Shown one piece after another: positions 25,238 to 34,093 of a stretch of 64,000 nucleotides of DNA. The stretch covers positions 186,001 through 250,000 of the forward strand of contig NZ_PKUU01000002.1 in assembly GCF_002899675.1 (NCBI RefSeq), given 5' to 3'. The notes beneath the pieces are model-generated. The model was not told where the DNA came from, made no database searches, and worked only from the letters and a program-made list of their open reading frames with translations. The position numbers and the translations under genes are program-made. Every line of letters begins with the position of its first letter. Position 1 is the stretch's first letter. The DNA comes from Clostridium sp. chh4-2. Lineage in GTDB: Bacteria > Bacillota > Clostridia > Lachnospirales > Lachnospiraceae.

Positions 25238-26588
25238 AAACAGCCGGTTTGTGGGAATTCCGGGCTTATGCTGTCTTTTGTTTTTCGCAGTGACAGCCAG
25301 TTATTTTCATGCGCGGCTGATCTCCGCCTTTTTATTCCTCTTCTTTCTGATGTGTCTCAGCTCTTATGCATGGAGCAGGGGCGTCTGCCGCCATGTAGAG
25401 ATACGGGCGGAGGCGGTAAATCCGGTCTGTCATGTGGGGGAATCCTGTGAAATAAAGCTGAATGTTAAAAATAACAGCCTGTTTCCTTTAGTCTGGCTGG
25501 ATGTGATCTTACCCACAGGAACCAGGCCGGTGGTGAAGCAGGCGGAATCGGATTCATTTGCCTGGTATTTTCTGAAAGGGAAAGAGGACGCCGAGACCGG
25601 GATCAGGGAGCGGTTTGTGTGGCTTTTATGGCAGCAGGAGATCAGTTGGGAAGAGAAGCTGGAAACGGTTCGCCGCGGCGCTTTTGTGTTTGAGGGGATC
25701 GGGCTGCAGGCGGGAGACGGATTTGGGCTGTCCGCGAAGGAGGACTGGTATGAGCTTTCCGTCCCGGTCAGAGTTCTGATCTATCCGAAACTGGTTCCGG
25801 TGAAAATCAGCCGGTTTTTAAGAATCACCCAGGAAGCAGCCGCGTTAAACAAAGGCCAGACCGAAGATATTACGATCTTAAAGAGCAGCCGCCCCTACCG
25901 GCCGGGAGATCCCATGAAGAAGATTAACTGGAGGCTTTTAGCTTCCAGCGGACAGATGAATGTAAATATCTACGAAACGGTGATGCCGGGATGCGCGGCA
26001 TTTATCTTGGATTTATCCGGTTTTGTCCGGGTGATCCGGCATGAAAACCAGCAGGGAGGCACCTTTGAAGAACGGATTTTGCTGGAAAATGACCTGGAAC
26101 AGATGATCAGCCTGACTGCATCCCTGATGACCGAACTGGCAAAAAAGCAGGTGGCGAGCGCTCTGGTTCTGCCTGCATATGGAGAGCGTGAGGCGGTGGT
26201 CAGCATTCCGGGGGAGGGGCGGCCGTCCCTTTCCGAATGTATGGAGGCGCTGTCCCTGATCGATTACCGGGGGGAAGAAACGGTCTTCCCATACGAGACG
26301 TTCTGGCAGTCCAGTCATAAGATGGGAAACATCTATATCTGTACCAGAACGGATGATAGAAATGAGTTCGGAGATATGGCGGCACGCCTTGGCCGGAGCC
26401 GCGTCAGCTGTCTGGTACAAAAGAAAACAGGGCAGGAAGCTCTGGATTGCGGATATATCTATGCGGACGAGATCAGCGAAGCGGCGGGGCTTGGCATGGA
26501 GAACGATGATTCTGCACAGGTCGGCCTCGGTATGGGAGATGGTATTTACGGAAGAGAAAGGGAGGGAGAACGTGGACAGAATTCGTGA
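25218..26588 (+). CDS. DUF58 domain protein
   Basis: The 456-residue protein has two N-terminal membrane helices (about 12-50), a beta-rich middle and the DUF58 core (SSRPYRPGDPMKKINWRLLA near 223-242). DUF58 proteins form modules with MoxR ATPases; the biochemical function is not known. The ATG lies inside the MoxR gene end, so translation is coupled. Confidence 0.9.
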   Translation: MEEKQSRNSRFVGIPGLCCLLFFAVTASYFHARLISAFLFLFFLMCLSSYAWSRGVCRHVEIRAEAVNPVCHVGESCEIKLNVKNNSLFPLVWLDVILPTGTRPVVKQAESDSFAWYFLKGKEDAETGIRERFVWLLWQQEISWEEKLETVRRGAFVFEGIGLQAGDGFGLSAKEDWYELSVPVRVLIYPKLVPVKISRFLRITQEAAALNKGQTEDITILKSSRPYRPGDPMKKINWRLLASSGQMNVNIYETVMPGCAAFILDLSGFVRVIRHENQQGGTFEERILLENDLEQMISLTASLMTELAKKQVASALVLPAYGEREAVVSIPGEGRPSLSECMEALSLIDYRGEETVFPYETFWQSSHKMGNIYICTRTDDRNEFGDMAARLGRSRVSCLVQKKTGQEALDCGYIYADEISEAAGLGMENDDSAQVGLGMGDGIYGREREGERGQNS

Positions 26589-27933
26589 TTATCTGAGGGG
26601 CTTTTGCGTACTTTTGTCCGATATGGCAGTTGTCTGTCTTATTTTATATATGGTTCCCACCTTTACAAAGATTCAGACCGTATCAATTCCGGTATTTGTA
26701 TGGGTTCTGATTATACTGATGCAGATGTTGGCTGATTATATAATGACAGGGATGGGCATCTCGTTTAACTTATATCTGATTGGCAATGCGGCGGCTCTTT
26801 TGGCGGGCACATATTTTATTGTAAATGGTTCTTACTGTTCAGCGGGTTTTTCCATGTTTCCTGCTTTTTTATCCTGCGGAGCAGTGGCGGTGGGAATGCA
26901 TGGAGCGGCGGCGGCCTGGCGGCTTCCGTCTGCCAACAGCATACTGAGGTATGTGGACGGACTGGTGGTGCTTCTGGCCTTTTATCTGTATGCTGTTTTT
27001 GATAACCATCTGGAACCCGCCCGGGAAGTTATCCTGTTATCGATGTCCGCCATTTTTCTGGATTTGGTTTGTGTGAACCAGATACGGACCAGGGAGGAAG
27101 GCGTATCTGTAATACAAGGTTCCGGCGCAGGAAGCAGGCTGGTGCTGGCAGTTGTGTCCGGCGCCATTGTCATTGTGACCGGAGTGGTGACGGGAGCCGC
27201 TTCCGGGCAGGTGCACAGCGCGGTGGATGTGCTGCTGCTGGTGATGAAATCCATAGGGCACATATTATATGTCATTTTTCAGGCGATTGGATTTGTACTG
27301 GCTAAGATTTTGTATCTCCTGGCCCTTCTTCTGCCGGATGCTCCGCAGGAAACGGAAGAAGCGATTAAAATGCCCATGCAGGAAGAGATTGAAAGGGCGG
27401 CTGACGAGGCGGTCCGGCGGCTTCCTGACTGGGTGCTTTGGGTATTTTTGACAGCAGTCCTGATTTTTGCCGTGTGTTTCATACTTTACCGGTTTCGCAG
27501 CTTCCGAATAAAACGGGTTAAACGCGAAAATGTAAAAAAGAGAGTCGTGAGAAAAAATCATTTTTTCACTGCTATGATTCAGGGAGCACGAAAGATATGG
27601 GACTTGGCGCAGTTTGAATATCTGTTTCGAAAATACCAAAAGACGCCGGAAGGGCTGCTGGTCTGCGCGGAGCGGATTGGAAAACAGAAAAAGATGCCCA
27701 GACAGAGATGGGAAAGCCCGGGAGAGTATCTGCGGAGAATAGCGGCATGGATGAGAACTGAAAAAGCAGATATGGTGCGGGAAAATGCAGACGGAAGCGA
27801 TGCTGATGCATTGGATGCGCTGGCCGGCGTTTTGGACAGGATTTACTATGGTTCGGTTCAGGAAAAATGCAGAAGGGAAGAGCTTTTCCGGTATGAAGAG
27901 GCAATAAAAAATCTGAAAAAAATGAGTTCGTAA
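26572..27933 (+). CDS. MoxR-operon membrane protein (DUF4129-like tail)
   Basis: The 453-residue membrane protein has about six helices in residues 10-200, more near 225-285, and another at 320-340. A basic linker and a soluble C-terminal part with the W-E-S-P-G-E-Y-L element follow, resembling the DUF4129 tail of transglutaminase-linked proteins. No transglutaminase domain is seen. I chose GTG 26572 after GGAGGGAGAAC; it overlaps the DUF58 gene by 17 bp. This position in MoxR operons usually holds a membrane protein of this kind. Confidence 0.75.
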   Translation: MDRIRDYLRGFCVLLSDMAVVCLILYMVPTFTKIQTVSIPVFVWVLIILMQMLADYIMTGMGISFNLYLIGNAAALLAGTYFIVNGSYCSAGFSMFPAFLSCGAVAVGMHGAAAAWRLPSANSILRYVDGLVVLLAFYLYAVFDNHLEPAREVILLSMSAIFLDLVCVNQIRTREEGVSVIQGSGAGSRLVLAVVSGAIVIVTGVVTGAASGQVHSAVDVLLLVMKSIGHILYVIFQAIGFVLAKILYLLALLLPDAPQETEEAIKMPMQEEIERAADEAVRRLPDWVLWVFLTAVLIFAVCFILYRFRSFRIKRVKRENVKKRVVRKNHFFTAMIQGARKIWDLAQFEYLFRKYQKTPEGLLVCAERIGKQKKMPRQRWESPGEYLRRIAAWMRTEKADMVRENADGSDADALDALAGVLDRIYYGSVQEKCRREELFRYEEAIKNLKKMSS

Positions 27934-27965
27934 AAGAACGGAAAATCTCCAGAATTATCCATCGC

Positions 27966-27994
27966 TTGATTCCCAAAACTTGATATGCTATGAT
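27966..27994 (+). promoter_or_regulatory. Promoter of the HD-GYP gene
   Basis: TTGATT (27966-27971) and TATGAT (27989-27994) are 17 bp apart. Confidence 0.65.
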
Positions 27995-28042
27995 AGGGGG
28001 ATGGGTTTGTTACAGGAAAATAATAGGGGAAGGAATTAAATA

Positions 28043-29299
28043 ATGACAGAGACGTCCATAGTAAATTGCAGCAATATAAGCGGAATGATACAAAGGACAT
28101 TAAATGAGGTGGATTCGAGACTGATAGACCATGGGATGAGAGTTGCATTTCTGGTTTCCAGACTTTTGGAAGTACAGGGGATCTATGATCAAAAAGAAAA
28201 ACAAGACATCTGTTTTCTCGCGCTGTTACATGACGTAGGAGCATACAAAACGGAAGAAATTGCCCAGATGGTGCGGTTTGAGTCGGAAAATATATGGGGG
28301 CATTCCATTTACGGATACTTGTTTTTGTACTACTTGTCCCCGCTGAGAAAATGGGCGGACGCTGTGCTGTTCCATCATGTGAGCGCAGAAAAACTGGATC
28401 GGTTTACTTCAGATAATAAGGTTCTGGCTCAGATTTTGAATCTGGCTGACCGGGTGGATCTGTTTCTGGACCAGCGCGGGATTGAAGAACGGGAAAAATT
28501 GTTTGATATTCTGAATGCGTCCAGAGGCAGGCGGTTTTACAGTGAGGTCGTGGATCTGTTTTTTGAGGCGGAGGAACGGTATGACCTGTTGGAATGTCTG
28601 GACCGGGGTATTGGATTTGAAGATGTAATAGAGAATGTGGATATGAAAACAGAAGAGGCAGACGAATATCTGAAGATGATGACATTTGCCATAGATTTCA
28701 GAAGCTGTCACACGGTTACCCACACGATTACCACCACCAATATCAGTTATCTGGTGGCAAAACTGATGGGACTGGATGAGGAACGGGTACGCCATGTGTA
28801 TTACGGAGCCATGCTTCATGACCTGGGAAAGATCGGAATACCGGTGGAAATTCTGGAATTTCCGGGAAGGCTGAGCAATCAGGCGATGGCCATCATGAGA
28901 ACCCATGTGGACATTACGGAAAAGATACTGGGAGGCGTGATCGATCCGGTGACGGCTCAGATTGCGTTAAGGCACCATGAAAAACTGAACGGTTCCGGCT
29001 ATCCTAAGAAATTGAAGGCAGAACAGCTTTCCTTAGAGGAGCGGATCGTGGCGGTGGCGGATATGGTCAGCGCCCTGTTGGGAACCAGAAGCTATAAGGA
29101 ATCTTATCCCAATGAAAAGGTGATCGCTATTATCAGGCAGCAGGCGGATCTGGGACTGGTCGATTCCGATGTGGTGGATACCATGATCGAACATTTTGAT
29201 GAAATTACGGATGCGGTCAAGATGCGCTGCAGCCCCATTTTAAGGATTTATAATGGTTTAAACAGTGAATATGAGCGCCTGATGCTACAATTTCAATAA
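28043..29299 (+). CDS. Double HD-domain protein of the HD-GYP type
   Basis: The 418-residue protein has two HD domains. The first (about 25-190) has LALLHDVG (H63-D64) but no GYP motif. The second (about 225-400) has MLHDLGKIGIP (H259-D260), RHHEKLNGSGYP (HHE 311-313; GYP 319-321) and a conserved VAVADMVSALL. HD-GYP proteins hydrolyse cyclic di-GMP or related cyclic dinucleotides. There is no membrane or receiver domain, so the first HD domain may be the sensor. It is monocistronic. Confidence 0.9.
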   Translation: MTETSIVNCSNISGMIQRTLNEVDSRLIDHGMRVAFLVSRLLEVQGIYDQKEKQDICFLALLHDVGAYKTEEIAQMVRFESENIWGHSIYGYLFLYYLSPLRKWADAVLFHHVSAEKLDRFTSDNKVLAQILNLADRVDLFLDQRGIEEREKLFDILNASRGRRFYSEVVDLFFEAEERYDLLECLDRGIGFEDVIENVDMKTEEADEYLKMMTFAIDFRSCHTVTHTITTTNISYLVAKLMGLDEERVRHVYYGAMLHDLGKIGIPVEILEFPGRLSNQAMAIMRTHVDITEKILGGVIDPVTAQIALRHHEKLNGSGYPKKLKAEQLSLEERIVAVADMVSALLGTRSYKESYPNEKVIAIIRQQADLGLVDSDVVDTMIEHFDEITDAVKMRCSPILRIYNGLNSEYERLMLQFQ

Positions 29300-29315
29300 C
29301 AGAATGAAAATTTCT

Positions 29316-29344
29316 TTTACATATCCATAAAATTACTGTATAAT
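29316..29344 (+). promoter_or_regulatory. Promoter of the CofE-like gene
   Basis: TTTACA (29316-29321) and TATAAT (29339-29344) are 17 bp apart, about 50 bp before the gene. Confidence 0.85.
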
Positions 29345-29395
29345 AAAAAAGTATGTGCAATACAAAAGAAATTAAAATAGAATGGTGGAGTTGCA

Positions 29396-30586
29396 ATGGA
29401 ACGCAGAGTAGGAACTATTTCAAGAGGAATTCGTTGTCCGATTATCCGGGAAGGTGACCCGTTGGCAGACATCGTAGTATCCAGTGTTTTAGAAGCGGCA
29501 GAAAGCGAAGGCTTTGAATTAAGAGACAGAGATGTAATCTCAGTTACGGAATCAATCGTGGCAAGAGCCCAGGGAAATTATGCTTCCGTGGAAGCGATTG
29601 CTAAGGATGTTAAGGAGAAATTAGGCGGAGAAACGATCGGAGTTATCTTCCCGATTCTTTCCAGAAACCGTTTTGCTGTCTGCCTCAGAGGAATCGCCAT
29701 GGGTGCAAAAAAGGTTGTGCTCATGCTGAGCTATCCAAGTGATGAAGTGGGCAATTCCCTGGTATCCCAGGATCAGCTGGACGATGCGGGAATTAATCCA
29801 TACAGCGATGTGCTGACGCTGGAGCAGTACCGCGAATTATTTGGCGAGAACAAGCATCCGTTTACAGGGGTTGACTACGTGGAGTATTACAGCAGTCTGA
29901 TCCGGGAAGCCGGAGCGGAAGTTACCGTAATATTTGCCAATCAGCCAAAAGAAATTTTGAAGTATACAAAGAATGTGTTAAACTGCGATATACATACAAG
30001 AGTCAGAACAAAACGCATTTTAAGAGAAGCCGGCGCTGAGCGCGTCTGCGGCCTGGACGATATTCTGACCTCTTCGGTTGACGGAAGCGGTTTTAATCAA
30101 AGCTATGGACTTCTGGGTTCTAATAAATCAACAGAAGGAACCATCAAATTATTCCCGCAGGAGTGCACGGATTTCGTGATGGATATCCAGAGCCAGATTC
30201 TTGAGAAGACCGGTAAACATGTGGAAGTCATGGTTTATGGAGACGGAGCATTTAAAGATCCGGTTGGAAAGATATGGGAATTGGCAGACCCTTGTGTGTC
30301 TCCGGCTTATACGCCGGGGCTTGAAGGAACTCCAAACGAGGTGAAGTTAAAATATCTTGCAGATAATGATTTCAAGGATTTGACAGGAGAAGCGTTAAAG
30401 GAAGCGATTTCCAGAAGAATTCAGGAAAAGGAAGACAATCTGGTAGGAGATATGGCCTCCCAGGGAACCACGCCAAGAAGGCTGACCGATCTGATCGGCT
30501 CTCTGTGCGATTTAACCAGCGGTTCCGGCGATAAGGGAACTCCGGTAATATTGGTTCAGGGATATTTTGATAATTTTACAAATTAG
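29396..30586 (+). CDS. CofE-like (F420-0:gamma-glutamyl ligase family) protein
   Basis: The 396-residue protein matches the family of coenzyme F420-0:L-glutamate ligase: RDVISVTESIVARAQGNYAS near the N-terminus, and an end segment with GDGAFKDPVGKIWELADPC. CofE adds glutamate to F420-0. Clostridia of this kind are not known to make F420, and no cof genes are nearby, so it probably ligates glutamate to another acceptor. It is longer than archaeal CofE (about 250 residues). The function is unknown beyond the fold. Confidence 0.85.
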   Translation: MERRVGTISRGIRCPIIREGDPLADIVVSSVLEAAESEGFELRDRDVISVTESIVARAQGNYASVEAIAKDVKEKLGGETIGVIFPILSRNRFAVCLRGIAMGAKKVVLMLSYPSDEVGNSLVSQDQLDDAGINPYSDVLTLEQYRELFGENKHPFTGVDYVEYYSSLIREAGAEVTVIFANQPKEILKYTKNVLNCDIHTRVRTKRILREAGAERVCGLDDILTSSVDGSGFNQSYGLLGSNKSTEGTIKLFPQECTDFVMDIQSQILEKTGKHVEVMVYGDGAFKDPVGKIWELADPCVSPAYTPGLEGTPNEVKLKYLADNDFKDLTGEALKEAISRRIQEKEDNLVGDMASQGTTPRRLTDLIGSLCDLTSGSGDKGTPVILVQGYFDNFTN

Positions 30587-30591
30587 TGCTG

Positions 30592-30624
30592 ATAAGGCTG
30601 TTGCAGATATTGCGGCAGCCTTAT
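30592..30624 (+). other. Intergenic hairpin before the NSS transporter
   Basis: ATAAGGCTG (30592-30600) and CAGCCTTAT (30616-30624) form a perfect 9-bp stem. There is no T-run, so it may be an mRNA processing or weak pausing site between the two genes. Confidence 0.5.
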
Positions 30625-30664
30625 GTATGCATTTGGTACAAGAAGAGAAAGGTGGAGAAATTAA

Positions 30665-32059
30665 ATGAAGAAAGAAGGCGGTCAAAATCTGGCGCCGGAG
30701 GGAGAAGCGAGGGGGAGCTTCTCCGGAAAATTGGGCTATATCATGGCCGTTGCCGGTTCAGCCGTGGGCCTGGGCAATATATGGAGGTTTCCATATTTGG
30801 CGGCAAAATACGGCGGAGGAATTTTCCTGCTGGTTTATCTGATACTGGTGGTGACCTTTGGATATGCGCTGATTGTCTCAGAAACGGCTCTCGGCCGCAT
30901 GACGGGAAAAAGTCCGGTAGGCGCATTTACGACGTTTGGTAATGGAAAGCTGTTCCGGTTCGGAGGCTGGATCAATGCGGTAATTCCTATGGTAATCGTT
31001 CCCTATTACTGCGTAATCGGAGGCTGGGTGGCAAAGTATCTGTTTGAATATGTGAAGGGCGGTTCTGCGTATCTGGCGGCCGACGGATATTTCGATTCCT
31101 TCATCACTGATTCAAAAAGCGTGGAATTGTGGTTTGTGGTATTCGGCATCGCCGTATTTTTAGTAATTGTTGCCGGAGTGGAACAGGGCGTGGAAAAGGT
31201 CTCCAAGACCATGATGCCCCTTTTGGTAATTCTTGCAGTGTTCGTAGCAGGATATTCCGTCACCCGTCCGGGAGCGATGGAAGGGGTTAAATATTTCCTG
31301 ATCCCTAATTTTAAGAATTTTTCCTTTATGACGGTTGTGGCCGCCATGGGACAGATGTTTTATTCCCTTTCCATTGCCATGGGAGTGCTGTATACTTACG
31401 GTTCTTATATTAAAAAGGATGTGGATATCGAAAAATCCACGAAACAGATTGAGATTTTTGATACGATGATCGCTCTTTTAGCTGGCCTTATGATCATTCC
31501 GGCCGTATTTGCGTTCTCCGGCGGGGATTCGGCCACTCTGAAGGCGGGGCCGTCATTGATGTTCATCACCATTCCTAAGGTATTTGCAAGCATGGGGATG
31601 GGGAATGTGATCGGGTTTGTGTTTTTCCTGATGGTTTTATTTGCTGCGCTGACCAGCGCCATCTCACTGATGGAAACCAGCGTTTCCACCATCGTGGATC
31701 AGAGCGGATGGAGCAGGAAAACATGCAGTCTGATTATGGCGGTGGTGATGTTTTTAATCGGTACGGCCTGTGCCTGCGGATTCGGGGTATGGAGTTTTGT
31801 CCAGCCTTTAAAGATGAGCATTCTGGATTTCCTGGACTTTTTGAGCAATTCAGTGATGATGCCGGTGGCGGCGCTGTGCACCTGTATTCTGATTGTGAGG
31901 GTTGTTGGATTTAAGAGAATTTCAAAAGAAGTTAAGATTTCTTCGGAGTTTAAGAGGGAGAAACTTTATGGCTATTTAGTTAAATATGTGGCTCCGGTGT
32001 GCATTCTGCTGATTCTGGTGAGTTCCATTGCTAATGCATTTGGGTGGATTCATCTGTAA
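30665..32059 (+). CDS. Sodium-dependent transporter (NSS/SNF family)
   Basis: The 464-residue membrane protein has about 11 helices. The signature AVGLGNIWRFPYLAAKYGGG (about 36-55) is the unwound TM1 that binds Na+ and substrate in this family. Members take up amino acids or related compounds with sodium. It follows the CofE-like gene by 78 bp and may be cotranscribed. A strong terminator follows. Confidence 0.95.
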   Translation: MKKEGGQNLAPEGEARGSFSGKLGYIMAVAGSAVGLGNIWRFPYLAAKYGGGIFLLVYLILVVTFGYALIVSETALGRMTGKSPVGAFTTFGNGKLFRFGGWINAVIPMVIVPYYCVIGGWVAKYLFEYVKGGSAYLAADGYFDSFITDSKSVELWFVVFGIAVFLVIVAGVEQGVEKVSKTMMPLLVILAVFVAGYSVTRPGAMEGVKYFLIPNFKNFSFMTVVAAMGQMFYSLSIAMGVLYTYGSYIKKDVDIEKSTKQIEIFDTMIALLAGLMIIPAVFAFSGGDSATLKAGPSLMFITIPKVFASMGMGNVIGFVFFLMVLFAALTSAISLMETSVSTIVDQSGWSRKTCSLIMAVVMFLIGTACACGFGVWSFVQPLKMSILDFLDFLSNSVMMPVAALCTCILIVRVVGFKRISKEVKISSEFKREKLYGYLVKYVAPVCILLILVSSIANAFGWIHL

Positions 32060-32077
32060 AGAGAGAGACGCATGAAA

Positions 32078-32140
32078 GGGGAGGGAAGATTCCGGCCAGG
32101 GAAAGTCGATTGGCTAGGGATTTTCTCTCCCCGTTTTTTT
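32078..32140 (+). terminator. Rho-independent terminator of the NSS gene
   Basis: GGGGAGGGAAGAT (32078-32090) pairs with ATTTTCTCTCCCC (32120-32132), 13 bp with two G-U pairs, followed by seven Ts. Confidence 0.9.
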
Positions 32141-32176
32141 TGCACTGATTTTTGCAGCATAGTCCAAAACAGATGG

Positions 32177-32275
32177 TTACTGCAAAAATTGTTTTAAATA
32201 TTCGCCGACGGGATTGGGTATCTCATAGTAATGGGGAAGAGAATCATTTGCCGCATTGGCGTAGGAATATTTTCT
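32177..32275 (-). pseudogene. Possible C-terminal gene remnant
   Basis: On the minus strand an open frame ends at a TAA (32177-32179) and gives about 32 residues of protein-like composition, ending in EIPNPVGEYLKQFLQ. It has no start codon and is closed upstream by a stop. I do not recognise the family. It could be chance, but it lies in a 300-bp low-GC gap next to an acquired module. The rest of 32141-32360 shows no gene. Confidence 0.25.
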
Positions 32276-32360
32276 TTTCTACTTCCAGTACTATTTAGCT
32301 GTTTTTCGATAGAATTTTAATATTTTCTAACACAAAAAATGAAATTTGTGTGTAATTATA

Positions 32361-32414
32361 TTGAAAAAATAAATTCAAATGATATAATAAAATCCAAACA
32401 CAACAAGGATTGGA
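32361..32414 (+). promoter_or_regulatory. Promoter and possible operator of the abiE operon
   Basis: TTGAAA (32361-32366) and TATAAT (32383-32388) are 16 bp apart. Just after them TCCAA (32393-32397) and TTGGA (32410-32414) form an inverted repeat over the expected transcript start. AbiEi antitoxins are known to bind inverted repeats in their own promoter. Confidence 0.65.
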
Positions 32415-32452
32415 ATGTGCGTAATTTTTAATAATAGAAAGTTGGTGAATGT

Positions 32453-33058
32453 GTGAATATACGAGAACATGCAAAAAAAGTAATCGTTGAAAAGGGAGGT
32501 GTTGCTAAATCTGCCGATTTTGTTGCAGAAGGAATGCGTGCTGTCGATGTTGTTAATATGTGCAATGCTGGGTACCTTGAACGCATACGGCACGGTTATT
32601 ATCAACTTGCAGAAGGGGATACATCTTCAGAAGAACAACTCCTTGCGACACTTATTCCAAAGGGAGTTGTCTGTGTTGAATCTGCTCTTTTTCATTATGG
32701 ATATAGTGACTTTGCTCCCCGTAAATGGTCTATAGCTGTACCTAGATCCATGTCCCGAACAAAGCTGGATGTGGACGTATTGGCTTTGCAAACTTACTAT
32801 GTTCAACCTGAGATATATGAACTTGGAAAAATAACCGATGACTTTAACGGAGTTATGCTTTCTGTATATGACCGAGAGCGCACAATTTGTGATTGCTTCA
32901 AATATCGCACAAGACTGGACCGTGAAATCTTTAATAAGGCACTTAATGCCTATGCTAGTGATACTAAAAAAAATCTACAAAATCTTTCTGTGTACGCAAA
33001 GAAACTAAGAGTGTATAAGAAAGTTACCGAACTGATGGAGGTGCTGCTTAATGGCTGA
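32453..33058 (+). CDS. abiEi: AbiEi-type antitoxin (type IV toxin-antitoxin)
   Basis: The 201-residue protein has an N-terminal winged helix (KGGVAKSADFVAEGMRAVDV, then AGYLERIRHGYYQLA, the family hallmark) and the C-terminal AbiEi_4-like domain (SIAVPRSMSRTKLDVDVLAL; YDRERTICDCFKYRTRLD). It is the DNA-binding antitoxin that represses the operon and counters the AbiEii nucleotidyltransferase. The start is GTG 32453 with a weak GGTG site. It overlaps the toxin gene by 8 bp. AT-rich codons differ from the neighbours and suggest transfer. Confidence 0.92.
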   Translation: MNIREHAKKVIVEKGGVAKSADFVAEGMRAVDVVNMCNAGYLERIRHGYYQLAEGDTSSEEQLLATLIPKGVVCVESALFHYGYSDFAPRKWSIAVPRSMSRTKLDVDVLALQTYYVQPEIYELGKITDDFNGVMLSVYDRERTICDCFKYRTRLDREIFNKALNAYASDTKKNLQNLSVYAKKLRVYKKVTELMEVLLNG

Positions 33059-33959
33059 TATTGCTGCATCCGTGCTTGCACGACTAAAAAACAAAGCCAA
33101 AGAAAGCGGAAGAAGTTATCAACTTTGTCTGCAACTCTTTTGCCAAGAAGAATTTCTGCGTCGATTAGAAAAATCCAAGTATGCTGAAAACCTTGTTCTG
33201 AAAGGCGGGTTATTCATTTACTCTGTTACCGACTTTGACAGCCGTGTAACTGTGGATGTTGATTTCCTGCTCAGGAGAGTTTCTAATACCCCGGAAGCGT
33301 TGGAAAAAGTGCTGGAAGAAATTATCGCCACGCCTACGGATAATGATTTTGTGATATTCGAAATTACAGATATTGCACCTATTGCCGCCGCAAAGAAATA
33401 CGCCGGTATCGGTGCTTCTATGATAGCAAGAATCAAGAACACCAAAACACCGTTCAGCATCGATTTCGGCGTTGGAGATGTTATCGTGCCGAATCAGGAG
33501 AAACGCAGGATTCCAACTCAGTTAGACAATTTTGTGGCTCCTACAGTGAATACATATTCCCTTGAAACTACTATAGCAGAAAAGATAGATGCCATTCTTA
33601 GCCTGATGGAGTTTTCCAGCCGTATGAAGGATTACTATGATATCTTCTATCTCGCAAACAAGTTTGACTTTGATGGTGCGTTACTGACCGAAGCCTTGAG
33701 AAAGACTTTTGAAAACCGTGGCCATACCTTTACCGTTGAGCAATTTGAACAGGTGATGACCTTTGACAATGACCAAGCAATGCAGAAAAAGTGGAAGGCA
33801 TTTTGCCGCAAGATTGACACAAAGACCGATGACTATAGTACTGTTCTGCGGACAATAGAGGAATTCCTGACTAAGCCAATGATGGCAGCAGTCAACGAGA
33901 AATGTTTCAATGAACAATGGGTTGCTGCAATAAACGAATGGGAGAAAAGAGGTGTATAA
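33051..33959 (+). CDS. abiEii: AbiEii-type nucleotidyltransferase toxin
   Basis: The 302-residue protein has the AbiEii motifs: VLKGGLFIYSV (motif I, Gly pair), TVDVDFLLR (motif II, Asp pair), the SFSIDFGVGD-like strand (here TPFSIDFGVGDVI) and SLETTIAEKIDAILSL (motif with Lys). AbiEii-family toxins are nucleotidyltransferases that block growth; some protect against phage by abortive infection. All key residues look intact, so the toxin is probably active. Confidence 0.93.
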   Translation: MADIAASVLARLKNKAKESGRSYQLCLQLFCQEEFLRRLEKSKYAENLVLKGGLFIYSVTDFDSRVTVDVDFLLRRVSNTPEALEKVLEEIIATPTDNDFVIFEITDIAPIAAAKKYAGIGASMIARIKNTKTPFSIDFGVGDVIVPNQEKRRIPTQLDNFVAPTVNTYSLETTIAEKIDAILSLMEFSSRMKDYYDIFYLANKFDFDGALLTEALRKTFENRGHTFTVEQFEQVMTFDNDQAMQKKWKAFCRKIDTKTDDYSTVLRTIEEFLTKPMMAAVNEKCFNEQWVAAINEWEKRGV

Positions 33960-34035
33960 ATAGGCCAGGTAGATATGCTCTGCCTCCTCTTATTACAACC
34001 CTATTTACACCTGTTTTTTAAATTAATTATAATAG

Positions 34036-34090
34036 AAACTCCTCCCAAATGGTACTTACGTAGTTTATCCACCATTTGAGAGGAGTTTTT
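34036..34090. terminator. Bidirectional terminator after abiEii
   Basis: AAACTCCTC, a mismatch, then CAAATGG (34036-34052) pair with CCATTTG and GAGGAGTTT, followed by a T-run. It serves abiEii on plus and the lipoprotein gene on minus. Confidence 0.9.
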
Positions 34091-34093
34091 ATA

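Noticed and set aside
32453..33959. Part of a larger defence island
   Set aside because: The neighbours are transporters, a lipoprotein and a LysR regulator; no other defence family was seen.
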